Source of the DNA: CAYFWF01 sp964346815
GTDB taxonomy: Bacteria > Acidobacteriota > Aminicenantia > Aminicenantales > Aminicenantaceae
NCBI GenBank assembly: GCA_964346815.1
Contig: CAYFWF010000055.1
Coordinates: 107,356 to 171,355, forward strand
Direction: 5' to 3'
Length of the DNA stretch: 64,000 nucleotides
Shown: one piece after another, positions 33,100 through 41,904 of the stretch
Layout of the letters: every line of letters starts with the position of its first letter
Numbering within the stretch: the stretch's first letter is position 1
The notes under the pieces: generated by a model
The model's database searches: none
What the model was told of the DNA's origin: nothing
Seen by the model: only the letters and a program-made list of their open reading frames with translations
Made by a program: the position numbers and the translations under genes

Positions 33100-34305
33100 A
33101 TGGATGGAGAAGCCGTCAGCCGGTTTGTGTCAGATAACCAGTCCCAGATGACACATACCCTTTCAGATCTGGTGGCCATTCCTACCCTCAATCCACCCGG
33201 CCGAGCCTACGAACAGTGTGTGTGTTATTTATCCGGGCGGCTGAACACCTGGAAGATCGAACACGAGGTGATATCCATATCGAAGGGAAAAAATCCCAGG
33301 TTTGCTCTTTTAGGGGGAATCGGAAAAGTACAGGAAAGCGTTCACCTTCATGGGCATTATGATGTGGTGCCTCCGGAATCTCCCCGCCAGTTGAATCCCC
33401 ATATCAAAGGGGAATGTTTGTATGGCCGGGGTGCCTCTGATATGAAGAGCGGTCTGGTGGCCATCCTTTATTCTCTTCTTTTTTTCAAGAGAAGGAGCGA
33501 AGAGATCAAGAGGAGGATCTCCTTTGCTTTTGTTCCTGATGAAGAAAGCGGAGGGAGGCTGGGAACTCGACACCTCCTCCAATCCGGGCTCCTTCCCCGT
33601 CCTATCCTGGGCATGCTGATGCCCGAACCGACAAGCGGTGTGGTTTGGAATGCGAACAAGGGAGCCCTGACCTATCGAGTCACCATTCGGGGAAAGGCTG
33701 CCCACGTGGCACTTGAATCCCAGGGGGACAATGCCTTTGAGTCCATGATTCGTGTGGTTCAGTCCTTGTTGGATTTGAAAGAGAGCGTGAAGAAGAGAAC
33801 CACATCGATTCCTGTGACTCCCCCCGAGGCGAGACAGTCAGTTTTGCTGATAGGTGGTATTTCAAGGAGCGGTTTGAATTTCAATGTTGTTCCCGAGAGG
33901 GCTTTTTTCACTGTGGACAGAAGGATCAATCCCGAAGAGAAACTGTCGGAAGCCAAAAAGGAGTTGATGGATGTCTTCGAAGGTGCTCGTCAGAAAGGGA
34001 TCGAACTGGAAGTTGAAACACTTCAGGAGGGAGACTCCTCTTCGGCAAACCTGAACAGCCCTTTGGCTTCGGCTCTTAAGGAGTCCATTGCCGAGGTGAA
34101 GGGGAAAATTCCTGCTTTTGAGCTCTGCCCGGGGCTCTGCGAAATCCGGTTTTTCAATGGTCAAGGGATCCCAGGATATGCCTATGGGCCGGGTCTCCTG
34201 GAGGTATCCCATGGACCTGATGAGTTCGTAAGAATCCCCGACATGTGGAAGTGCACAGAAATCTATATCCGGACTATGCTTCGGCTCTTGAGCCGCACCG
34301 GATAA
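33100..34305 (+). CDS. M20-family metallopeptidase (ArgE/DapE type)
   Basis: A 401-residue zinc aminoacylase or peptidase. Ligands are visible in LHGHYDVVP, the bridging Asp in YGRGASDMKSG, the catalytic Glu-Glu in PDEESGG, MPEPT and the last His in VSHGPDE; the insert between them is the dimerisation domain. It has no signal peptide, so it should act in the cytoplasm on an acylated amino acid or short peptide. It begins six bases after the nitroreductase-fusion stop and probably shares its sigma-54 transcript. The ribosome binding site is poor. Confidence 0.88.
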   Translation: MDGEAVSRFVSDNQSQMTHTLSDLVAIPTLNPPGRAYEQCVCYLSGRLNTWKIEHEVISISKGKNPRFALLGGIGKVQESVHLHGHYDVVPPESPRQLNPHIKGECLYGRGASDMKSGLVAILYSLLFFKRRSEEIKRRISFAFVPDEESGGRLGTRHLLQSGLLPRPILGMLMPEPTSGVVWNANKGALTYRVTIRGKAAHVALESQGDNAFESMIRVVQSLLDLKESVKKRTTSIPVTPPEARQSVLLIGGISRSGLNFNVVPERAFFTVDRRINPEEKLSEAKKELMDVFEGARQKGIELEVETLQEGDSSSANLNSPLASALKESIAEVKGKIPAFELCPGLCEIRFFNGQGIPGYAYGPGLLEVSHGPDEFVRIPDMWKCTEIYIRTMLRLLSRTG

Positions 34306-34394
34306 AAGCGCATAGAAACTTTGTCGATATTTCGCCGCTCGGCCCGATTCTTCTTTATTCCAATTAAACAGATGGGTCATGGGATAAAATTGTG

Positions 34395-34423
34395 TTGCAT
34401 GGTCGGAATGTTTTTTTTATCAT
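34395..34423 (+). promoter_or_regulatory. Strong sigma-70-type promoter for the cupin operon
   Basis: TTGCAT and TATCAT, each five of six to consensus, are separated by 17 bases. The predicted start lies about 45 bases before the cupin ATG and would drive the genes to 39549. Confidence 0.6.
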
Positions 34424-34474
34424 GGTCGTACAAATGTCTCTGAAAAAGGAATCTTATCCATGGGAGGAGGACGC

Positions 34475-34858
34475 ATGATTCATATCCAAGCCAAACAACA
34501 TAAAAATCCACCTCCTTATCTGACCATCAAGCGCTCTCCCATCGAAACCATTCCGGCGGATTCGTATATTCAGAATTATGGAGTTGATATCTATGCTCCT
34601 GGAGCCTCGTCGGATTTCCATTTTCATGACTGCGATGCCTGGTGGATCATCGTCGAAGGGATCGCGCGCGTTTGGAACCCTGATGGCGAGATTCAGGTTG
34701 GTCCCGCGGATATGGTCTATACGCCCATGGGGGAATCGCACAGGATTGAGGCCATAACGATGGTTACGCTCGTTTGGTTCGAAGGTCCCCTCAGAGGACA
34801 GAAGAGAAAAGGTCATTTGTACCATAGTGAAAATGAGGCGAAAAAGGCGGACCCTTAA
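34475..34858 (+). CDS. Cupin-fold protein
   Basis: A 127-residue single-domain cupin. Motif 1 is HFHDCDAWWIIVEG with two histidines, and motif 2 contains GESHRIEA, giving a plausible three-His metal site. The open frame includes an upstream ATG at 34460, but GGAGGAGG lies just before the ATG at 34475, so translation should start there. Cupins range from dioxygenases to isomerases; no substrate can be named. It opens an operon with Nudix, DUF89 and DUF362 genes. Confidence 0.82.
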   Translation: MIHIQAKQHKNPPPYLTIKRSPIETIPADSYIQNYGVDIYAPGASSDFHFHDCDAWWIIVEGIARVWNPDGEIQVGPADMVYTPMGESHRIEAITMVTLVWFEGPLRGQKRKGHLYHSENEAKKADP

Positions 34859-34884
34859 GTTTGTATAGCAGTGAATCCGTAAAC

Positions 34885-35391
34885 ATGGACAGAAGATCTA
34901 TCAAATTTTGCCCCGTGTGCAGAGCTGAACTGAATTTAAAAAGAGTGGAAGATAGAAAAAGAGCGGTCTGTTCGAGTTGCGGATGGATTCACTACCAGAA
35001 TCCCTTGCCTTGTGCGGCCGCTCTGGTCAGGAACAGCGAGGGAAAAATCCTTCTTGTGAAAAGAGGTGTGAAGCCTGGTAAAGGCCAGTGGGCTCTGCCC
35101 TCTGGATTTATCGAGATCGATGAGACGCCCGAGAAGGCCTGCATCAGAGAACTTAAGGAAGAAACTGGATTAGAGGGAAGAATTATCCGCTTGGTCGGCG
35201 TGTACTCACAGGAATCCGCAACGTACAAAAATGTGCTCATTGCCGGGTATGAAGTTGAAGCCGAAGGGATTCCTCATCCAGGATCGGACTCAGAGAGTGT
35301 GCGGTTTTTCTCTTCCGGCGGGCTGCCTCGGATCGCCTTCTCCAGCCATCTCAAGCTGATTAAGGAGGGGATTGAGTCTCAGGAAAAATGA
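34885..35391 (+). CDS. Nudix hydrolase with zinc ribbon
   Basis: The 168-residue protein begins with a four-cysteine zinc ribbon (CPVC ... CSSC) and continues with a Nudix domain whose box fits GX5EX7REUXEEXGU exactly, beginning at GFIEIDE and running through RELKEETG. This zinc-ribbon/Nudix order resembles NudC-like NADH or ADP-ribose pyrophosphatases. A TTG eight codons earlier is also open; I prefer ATG 34885, but neither has a clear ribosome binding site. Its stop overlaps the DUF89 start (ATGA). Confidence 0.87.
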   Translation: MDRRSIKFCPVCRAELNLKRVEDRKRAVCSSCGWIHYQNPLPCAAALVRNSEGKILLVKRGVKPGKGQWALPSGFIEIDETPEKACIRELKEETGLEGRIIRLVGVYSQESATYKNVLIAGYEVEAEGIPHPGSDSESVRFFSSGGLPRIAFSSHLKLIKEGIESQEK

Positions 35392-36272
35392 GAGTTTATT
35401 TGGATTGTTATCCCTGTTTTTTCGGTCAGATTCTGAAAACAGCGAGAAAAATCACTACAGATGAGAGAAAGATCAGGGAAATTCTGGCTGAGTTCGGGAC
35501 ATTTCTGCCAAAGATCCCGGCGGAGGCGACACCTCCCGAGATCGGGCGGGAAGTCTACAGAATCATCTCCGGGAAAACAGGAGTGAAGGATCCTTACCAG
35601 GAGATAAAAAAAACATGCACCCAGCAAGCGCTGAATCTTTATCCTAAGCTCAAGGAGAGAATCGTTTCCTCGGAAGATCGGTTGTTGACGGCCATCCATA
35701 TGGCCATTGCGGGAAATATCATTGACTTCGGGGCCAACGTGGGTTTTGATCTCGATAGAGACCTGGAAGGACTTTTGGATCAAGAGCTGGCCATCGATCA
35801 TTATTCAGAGTTTGCGAGGACTCTGAAAAGGGCTCGGGAAGTTCTCTATCTTGCCGATAATGCGGGCGAGACAGTCTTCGACCGTCTTCTTGTAGAAGAG
35901 CTGGGCAGGCCAGTGGTGTATGCTGTTCGAGAAAAGCCCATTATCAACGATGCTGTGTATCAAGACGCCGTGGATGCAGGATTGGATAAGATGGCTGAAA
36001 TCGTTTCCTCAGGTACAGATGCACCTGGAACCATCCTGGACTTGTGCTCAGAGGAATTTGTAGGAATCTTCCAGTCCGCAGACTTGATCATCAGCAAAGG
36101 GCAGGGCAACTATGAAGGCCTATCCGAGGAGGCCCGGCCTGTGTTCTTTCTGCTCAAGGCGAAATGCTCTGTCATTGCCCAAGATATCGGTGTCCCCACC
36201 GGAAGCATCGTATTGAAAAAGGCGAAAAACTATAGGTTTTCCCTGAAAGAGGGGGAGAAATTAAAATTTTAG
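35388..36272 (+). CDS. DUF89 metal-dependent damage-control phosphatase
   Basis: A 294-residue DUF89 protein of subfamily I, recognised by the N-terminal CYPCF cysteine pair, the LADNAGET metal motif and SKGQGNYEGL near residue 235. The family removes phosphate from reactive or damaged sugar and cofactor metabolites. It is translationally coupled to the Nudix gene, so the pair may act as a metabolite clean-up unit; that is inference from gene order. AGGA precedes the ATG. Confidence 0.87.
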   Translation: MRVYLDCYPCFFGQILKTARKITTDERKIREILAEFGTFLPKIPAEATPPEIGREVYRIISGKTGVKDPYQEIKKTCTQQALNLYPKLKERIVSSEDRLLTAIHMAIAGNIIDFGANVGFDLDRDLEGLLDQELAIDHYSEFARTLKRAREVLYLADNAGETVFDRLLVEELGRPVVYAVREKPIINDAVYQDAVDAGLDKMAEIVSSGTDAPGTILDLCSEEFVGIFQSADLIISKGQGNYEGLSEEARPVFFLLKAKCSVIAQDIGVPTGSIVLKKAKNYRFSLKEGEKLKF

Positions 36273-36282
36273 GAGGATATTC

Positions 36283-37227
36283 ATGGATAAAAGGATCGGG
36301 CGAAGAGAATTTTTCAAGCAGAGTGTACGGATCGGTTTTTCGACAGCGATCGGTTTCGGATTTGCCTCCCTTCTGGAAGGAGAAGCTTCCTTGCCGGATG
36401 GCGAAAGCGTGGATATCTGTGTGGCGACTGGCAGTGATTATTATGCCAGTACCCTTAAGGCTGTGGAATGTCTGGGAGGAATGAAAAAGTTTGTGCCCAA
36501 GGATGCAAAGGTAGCTCTTCTTCCCAATTCCCAGAGCAGACACCCTGGCACATTCACTAAACCAGAGGTTGTCCAAGCGGTCATCGGGATGTGTAAAAAA
36601 GCCGGAGCCGAGGAGGTGAATTGCCTGACTTGGCTCAAGAGGGAGTATTGGGAAGACAGCGGCTTGGCTGCTGCTGTGCATGAGGCAGGAGCATCCATGA
36701 AGTTTGTAGAGGATGAAGAGGCCGAATTCAAGTCCGTGCCGGTGCCGGGATGGAAAGCCATGAAGGAAGTGATGATAATGAAGGAATTCTACAACCACGA
36801 TGTTTTTATCGATATGCCAATTACCAAAGATCACGCCGGAAACAAATTTACAGGAACCCAGAAGAACCTGATGGGTTTGAATTACCGCACAAACAACCGG
36901 CTCTTTCACAGGAAGGACTGGCAGACTAATCCAAAATCTATCGAGTATTTGGATCAGTGCATAGTAGACCTGAATAAGGTTATCAAGCCCGCGCTCTGTG
37001 TAGTGGATGCTACAGAATTTATCACCACCAATGGTCCATTCGGACCAGGAGAGCTGGCCAAACCTCAGAAGGTGGTGGCTGGAATGGATAGAGTAGCGAT
37101 CGATGCCTACTGCGCGACCCTATGGGGAATGAGGGGGGAGGATATCTTCATGATCAAACTCGGCTCAGAGCAGGGATTGGGCGAGATCGATTTGAAGAAG
37201 GTAAAGATCAAAGAGACCAAAGCATGA
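36283..37227 (+). CDS. Tat-exported DUF362 protein
   Basis: The 314-residue protein starts with a twin-arginine signal (GRREFFKQS, then a hydrophobic stretch to about residue 30), so it is likely folded with a cofactor before export. The rest matches DUF362, a domain often fused to ferredoxin clusters in anaerobes. Here no CxxCxxC ferredoxin motif is present and the cysteines are scattered. AGGAGG precedes the ATG. Its stop overlaps the start of the next exported protein gene. Function unknown. Confidence 0.83.
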   Translation: MDKRIGRREFFKQSVRIGFSTAIGFGFASLLEGEASLPDGESVDICVATGSDYYASTLKAVECLGGMKKFVPKDAKVALLPNSQSRHPGTFTKPEVVQAVIGMCKKAGAEEVNCLTWLKREYWEDSGLAAAVHEAGASMKFVEDEEAEFKSVPVPGWKAMKEVMIMKEFYNHDVFIDMPITKDHAGNKFTGTQKNLMGLNYRTNNRLFHRKDWQTNPKSIEYLDQCIVDLNKVIKPALCVVDATEFITTNGPFGPGELAKPQKVVAGMDRVAIDAYCATLWGMRGEDIFMIKLGSEQGLGEIDLKKVKIKETKA

Positions 37228-38162
37228 AGGACCGGACATTTTCTCATAGAAGCCGAGTTCTCTGTCATTTTCATTTTTTTTTATTTATTGTTCTGAGTCT
37301 TCTTCTTGCTGACCAGAGCACACTGGCCAGATATTTTCCGAAAAGCAGGGAAGCCGGGAACTGGAAAAAGGAAGGGGAGGCCCAGCAATTCGTGGGGGAA
37401 GCGCTGTATGAGTACATTGACGGAGGGGCAGAAATCTATCACGAATATGGCTTCAGACAGGTAGCCGTCCAGGACTATGTCGACCCTGCAGGAACGTCTG
37501 TTTCTGTGGAAATTTTTGAAATGACGGCCCCAGAGAGTGCCTATGGAATCTATACGTTCAAGACGCATAAAGCGGGAAGAAAGGTCGCCATCGGAGATGA
37601 TGCCCAGCTCGCAGACTATTACTTGAATTTCTGGAAAGGAAACATCCTGGTTACATTAACGGGTTTCGATGAAACTCAAGAGACGAAAAATGGATTGTTG
37701 CTCCTTGCCCAAAGCATAGATTCGAGATTAGATCTCGATGGGAAAAGGCCTCGGATTGTTTCGGATTTGCCGGAGGAAGATTTTGTTTCACAAAGTGTGA
37801 AGTATTTTAAAGGGATTCTCGGATTGCGAAACAGCCATCCCTTTTTTGCACTGAATATTTGGGGCTTTGAAGAAGGAGTGAAGGCGGATTATACCAAGGG
37901 CTACAGCGTTTTCCTTCTCCGGTTCAAAGGATCTGATCAGAGCTTCGGCCAATACGAACAACTGAAAAAGAGTTGTACAGAATATCCTGCCTATAAAGTG
38001 TACAGTACTTCAGGCACAGAGATGTTCGCCGCATTGGATAAGAGAACGCGGAGGTTCTTTGTATCAGCCCGTGGAGCATATATTTTTCTTGTATTGGGAG
38101 ACATCGATCATCTTCAAGCTCTCAAGACCATCCAAGAAATTCAGGAAAAGGTCTCAGGTTGA
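37224..38162 (+). CDS. Exported protein, DUF6599-like
   Basis: The 312-residue protein has a signal peptide (hydrophobic residues 13-31) and a central block EALYEYIDGGAEIYHEYGF that I associate with the DUF6599 family of exported proteins of unknown function. The rest is alternating alpha/beta with no catalytic signature I recognise. The ATG at 37224 overlaps the DUF362 stop (ATGA), so an open frame starting 34 codons earlier is not used. It probably works with the DUF362 protein outside the membrane. Confidence 0.75.
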   Translation: MKDRTFSHRSRVLCHFHFFLFIVLSLLLADQSTLARYFPKSREAGNWKKEGEAQQFVGEALYEYIDGGAEIYHEYGFRQVAVQDYVDPAGTSVSVEIFEMTAPESAYGIYTFKTHKAGRKVAIGDDAQLADYYLNFWKGNILVTLTGFDETQETKNGLLLLAQSIDSRLDLDGKRPRIVSDLPEEDFVSQSVKYFKGILGLRNSHPFFALNIWGFEEGVKADYTKGYSVFLLRFKGSDQSFGQYEQLKKSCTEYPAYKVYSTSGTEMFAALDKRTRRFFVSARGAYIFLVLGDIDHLQALKTIQEIQEKVSG

Positions 38163-38217
38163 CTCGGTCCTTCCAATGAGAATAAAATGGAGCTAATTTC
38201 AGGAAGGGAGAAAGACT

Positions 38218-39549
38218 ATGGATAAAAACTTGAAAGACTCGGGTGAACCTTATGCCCATTTGACACGGAGAGAGTTCGTCAAATATTTTGTGGCAGGTTC
38301 GGCGCTCTCTCTCGCTGCTCTCGAGAAGCTGAACGCTTCAGTCTACCAGAGCATCACTTCTTTGAACCAGAAATACATCCGGGATGTATCGCCGGACGGA
38401 GTTTATTGGGATGCATTGAGAGAGCACTTTCTTTTCGAAGAAGGGATCATCATGATGAACAATGGAACTGTTGGTCCTATGCCCAAGCCTGTGTTCAACA
38501 CACTTATGCGCTGTTTTAAGGTTCAATGCACCAATCCCTTTGATGTCTATGCCTTTATTCCAAGAAAAAAGGAAGAGGTGAGGTACAAGCTGGCAGAGTT
38601 TATAGGAGCAACCCCTGATGAGATCGTGATCACGCGAAACACCACAGAGGGAATGAACTTTGTAGCCAACGGTTTGGATATGGAAGAGGGAGATGAGGTC
38701 CTTCTTTCTACCATGGAACACCCGGGCGGAACACATCCCTGGAAGCTGAAGGAGAAGAGATACGGAATCACCATCAAGGAAGTCCCCATCGGCCTTCCCC
38801 CAAAGAGTGTGGATGAATTCGTGGATGCTTTCGAGAGAGCGATCACACCCCGGACCAAAATCATCAGCATCAGCCACACCGTCTACATTTCAGGCCTCAT
38901 TTCGCCGCTCAGGGAATTGAGTAAGATGGCCCGCGAGAAAGACGTGCTCGTGCTCGCTGACAGCGCCCACGGCATCGGAATGCTGGACTTGAACATGAAG
39001 GAGCTTGGTATCGATTTTTTTGCCACCAGTCCCTACAAATGGATGGGAGCTCCGACCGGTGTTGGGGTGCTTTATGTACGCAAAGAAGTTCAGGATAGGC
39101 TGTGGCCGACTATAGCTTCTTCCGGGTGGGACAGGTATGAAAATGCGAGAAAATTCGAAACCCTCAGCCAGAGAGCAGATGCCCTCACCGTCGCCCTTGG
39201 CGAAGCCGTGGATTTTCAGAATTCTATCGGCAGAACGAGAATCGAGAGAAGAATAAAGGCTCTGGCTGGCTACCTGAAGAGGGAATTGAAAAAGATCCCA
39301 GGAGTCAAACTCCACACCTCAGAGGATCCCTATATCAGTGGAGGTCTGACCGCTTTTTCAATCGAGGGAGTCGATCATCGAAAGGTCGTCGATTATGTCA
39401 GAGAGAAATACAACATCGTCATCCGCACAGCTGGAAGCGTAGTGAAGGGAACGTATGGCTTGAGAGTCTCGACTCCTGTCTATGTGAACTACAAACATAT
39501 AGATATGCTCTTAGAAGGAATCGTCCATCTGGTCAAGCACAAAGCCTGA
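38218..39549 (+). CDS. Tat-signal class V aminotransferase-like PLP enzyme
   Basis: A 443-residue class V aminotransferase/isopenicillin-N-epimerase-type protein. The PLP lysine is in SPYKWMGAP, and VLADSAHGIGMLD supplies the Asp and His that hold the cofactor. The N-terminus carries LTRREFVKYF followed by a hydrophobic stretch, a twin-arginine signal, so this PLP enzyme should be exported in folded form, which is uncommon. AAGGGAG precedes the ATG. It closes the operon that begins with the cupin gene. The amino substrate is unknown. Confidence 0.86.
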   Translation: MDKNLKDSGEPYAHLTRREFVKYFVAGSALSLAALEKLNASVYQSITSLNQKYIRDVSPDGVYWDALREHFLFEEGIIMMNNGTVGPMPKPVFNTLMRCFKVQCTNPFDVYAFIPRKKEEVRYKLAEFIGATPDEIVITRNTTEGMNFVANGLDMEEGDEVLLSTMEHPGGTHPWKLKEKRYGITIKEVPIGLPPKSVDEFVDAFERAITPRTKIISISHTVYISGLISPLRELSKMAREKDVLVLADSAHGIGMLDLNMKELGIDFFATSPYKWMGAPTGVGVLYVRKEVQDRLWPTIASSGWDRYENARKFETLSQRADALTVALGEAVDFQNSIGRTRIERRIKALAGYLKRELKKIPGVKLHTSEDPYISGGLTAFSIEGVDHRKVVDYVREKYNIVIRTAGSVVKGTYGLRVSTPVYVNYKHIDMLLEGIVHLVKHKA

Positions 39550-39566
39550 TCCCTAAATACTCTAGG

Positions 39567-40325
39567 CTAGTAAATTTTGGCATAGATTCCTGCCCGGTCT
39601 GCGAGCTCTCTGATTCGGGAGAGTTCTTCTGGAGTGGCTGGCTTGAGCCTCTTGTCAGGATAATCGCGATCTGAAGTATACAACTGGACAGCTCTGGGTC
39701 TTATCCTTTTGAGCCTTTTGATCCATTCTTGGATGTTTTGAATCTCAAGGTTTCCGCTCTCACCTGATGTGAAAAGCGCCTGAATCGTAACATCCTCCAG
39801 TTCTTTGAGTCCTCGGGTGATCAAATCGAGATCCACCCCAGCGCACGGCTGGTTGTATCTTTCGAACAGCAGAGGCGATCCACAGTCCAGCTTCATGATT
39901 CTCACATCAAGCTTCGCCAGGCTCTCCCGGACGGATTTTTCCCGAACGAGTGCTGAGTTGGAAAGTATGGCTGTCTGTGCCGCGGGTGCCAGGCTGTCTC
40001 TGACCGAGATAACACCGTGGACCAGAACGTCGAATTCAGGATGCAGCGTCGGTTCCCCATTGCCTGAAAAAGTAATGAATGCCGGCGGTTCCTCCAGACT
40101 TTTCAAAGCAGCTTCCAGGGCTTTTTTGACTTCTTCCGCGCTGGGGAAGAGAAGAGAGCCGTCCGTCTGGGTGGTGTGGCATTCTGTCCATCCGTACTGG
40201 CAGTAGACACAGTTGAACGGGCACGTTTTTTGATCCCCTGGCAGGATGTTCAATCCAAGTGAACGGCCCAAGCGCCGGGAATGGACCGGTCCGTAAATGA
40301 TCTCTTTCTTAAGGGTAAGGAGCAT
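39567..40325 (-). CDS. Radical SAM protein (COG0731-like)
   Basis: A 252-residue radical SAM protein with GPVHSRRLGRSLGLNILP upstream of the cluster motif CPFNCVYC (Cys35, Cys39, Cys42), the pattern of COG0731 wybutosine-related or Elp3-distant proteins, and FSGNGEPTL as the SAM-binding segment. There is no auxiliary cysteine cluster. AAGGA lies nine bases before the ATG. It starts two bases after the MocR gene stop and is probably co-transcribed with it. Substrate unknown. Confidence 0.85.
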   Translation of the reverse strand: MLLTLKKEIIYGPVHSRRLGRSLGLNILPGDQKTCPFNCVYCQYGWTECHTTQTDGSLLFPSAEEVKKALEAALKSLEEPPAFITFSGNGEPTLHPEFDVLVHGVISVRDSLAPAAQTAILSNSALVREKSVRESLAKLDVRIMKLDCGSPLLFERYNQPCAGVDLDLITRGLKELEDVTIQALFTSGESGNLEIQNIQEWIKRLKRIRPRAVQLYTSDRDYPDKRLKPATPEELSRIRELADRAGIYAKIY

Positions 40326-40327
40326 GT

Positions 40328-41809
40328 TCAGTTTTCCTTATCGAGGCTGTGAAGGGCTTTGCCCAACCTGGAAAGGGCTTCCTTGATTTCCTCTTCATCC
40401 CTCTTTGCGATGGAGAGGCGGAAATATTCGCAGCTTTTTTTAAACGGAAAATAGTAACTTCCTGGAGATGCCACCACTCCATATCTGCCGAGGTGGCGGT
40501 GGAGCTGCTCTTCATTCCATTTTCTTGGAAGTTTGACCCAGATAGTATATCCACCAGTAGGCCTTGTCCATGAGACTGTGTGAGGGAAGACATCATCCAT
40601 CGTCTTGAGCGCAACCAGCAAACGTTTACGGAATGCCTGATGCATTCTTTTCAATTGTCGGTCATAGTACCCCCGTTTTAGGAACTCATGGAGGACAACC
40701 TGCACAAATTTGCCGCTTCCGAGGTCTGAGAATCTCTTGATCGCCGTCAGTCTGGATACACATTCTTTGTGTGCCGTCACCCATCCTATCCGCAATCCTG
40801 GAAAGAGGGCTTTGGAAAAGGTCCCGAGATAAATCACGAGATTATTCTCATCGATGGATTTGATCGGGAGGGCGACCTTGCCGAAATATTTCATGTCTTC
40901 CTCGAATCCGTCTTCCACAATCGGAACCCTGTGTCTCAGACAGATATTGAGGAGCCTTTCCCTGTGCTGATGGGGGGTGGTGATTCCCGTTGGATTCTGA
41001 AAATTAGGGATGGTATAGACAAAGCTCACCTTTTCTTTGGCCAGGGCTTCCGCTAGATAGTTGAGGTCCATTCCATTCTTTTTCATCGGGATTTCCAATA
41101 GATTCGTGCCATTGAACTTTAGAAGAGGAAGGATAGCCGCATAGGTCGGCGTTTCGATGGCCACCTTTTTCCCATCCTTGGCCAACATGCGGATAACAAG
41201 GTCGATCGCCTGCTGAGCCCCGTTGGTGATCAGTATTTCTCTCTCCGACACTGATATGCCGTGAAGCCTCAGACGCTTGGCAATCTCTTGGCGGAGAGGA
41301 AGATATCCTCTATGATCGCCATATTGGAGGGAATTTGAGCCCGAGCTGAAGAGCACATGATTGACACATCTACGGAATTCCTCCATCGGAAAAAGCCGTG
41401 GATCCAAATCCAATTCGGAAATATTGATCAGATCCTGGCCAGTTGGAGCAGACGGCTGTTTTTCAGGAGAGTACCGGAGAAAGATCTCGTGAATTTTTCT
41501 GGCTTTCGGTGCTGATGCTTTATCCCAGGAAATAAAGCTCTGTCTATCCGGGTTGTATTCCACCTCTCTGCTCCGCCTTTGGACTCTATGGTAAGAACCC
41601 TGTCTGCTGGAGAGATATCCGATGGCCTGCAGCTCTTCGTAGGCTCGGGTAACGGTAGACCGGTTCACTCCCAGCCTTTTGGCCAGACTTCTCGAAGAAG
41701 GCAGGGGTTGACTGATCTCGAGTGTTCCTTGATCGATAAGATTTTTGATTTCGTCGATGATTTGTTTAAAGAGGGGCTTTGGCTGTGACCGGTCGATTCG
41801 CAAAAACAT
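40328..41809 (-). CDS. MocR/PdxR-type GntR-aminotransferase regulator
   Basis: The 493-residue protein joins an N-terminal GntR winged helix-turn-helix (residues 5-75, LPSSRSLAKRLGVNRSTVTRA) to a class I aminotransferase-like domain. The PLP lysine is in LGTFSKALFPGLRIGW, so the cofactor can bind and act as the signal. MocR proteins commonly control vitamin B6 or amino-acid genes. AGGAG precedes the ATG. A promoter and repeated CCAATTA sites just upstream suggest self-regulation. The radical SAM gene follows in the same transcript. Confidence 0.9.
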   Translation of the reverse strand: MFLRIDRSQPKPLFKQIIDEIKNLIDQGTLEISQPLPSSRSLAKRLGVNRSTVTRAYEELQAIGYLSSRQGSYHRVQRRSREVEYNPDRQSFISWDKASAPKARKIHEIFLRYSPEKQPSAPTGQDLINISELDLDPRLFPMEEFRRCVNHVLFSSGSNSLQYGDHRGYLPLRQEIAKRLRLHGISVSEREILITNGAQQAIDLVIRMLAKDGKKVAIETPTYAAILPLLKFNGTNLLEIPMKKNGMDLNYLAEALAKEKVSFVYTIPNFQNPTGITTPHQHRERLLNICLRHRVPIVEDGFEEDMKYFGKVALPIKSIDENNLVIYLGTFSKALFPGLRIGWVTAHKECVSRLTAIKRFSDLGSGKFVQVVLHEFLKRGYYDRQLKRMHQAFRKRLLVALKTMDDVFPHTVSWTRPTGGYTIWVKLPRKWNEEQLHRHLGRYGVVASPGSYYFPFKKSCEYFRLSIAKRDEEEIKEALSRLGKALHSLDKEN

Positions 41810-41840
41810 GTCGATCTCCTGATTCTTTGATTCTGATTAG

Positions 41841-41904
41841 AATATAGAGGGAAAATTGGTACACGTCAACAGCCAATTAATATGAAATTTCAACCATCCA
41901 ATTA
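41841..41904 (-). promoter_or_regulatory. MocR promoter with AATTGG/CCAATT operator
   Basis: On the minus strand TTGACG and TATATT are 17 bases apart (41841-41869). AATTGG (41854-41859) and CCAATT (41873-41878) flank the -35 box as an inverted repeat, and CCAATTA recurs in direct orientation at 41898-41904, 25 bases from the first copy. Inverted plus direct copies around the -35 box fit an autoregulatory MocR operator. Confidence 0.55.
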
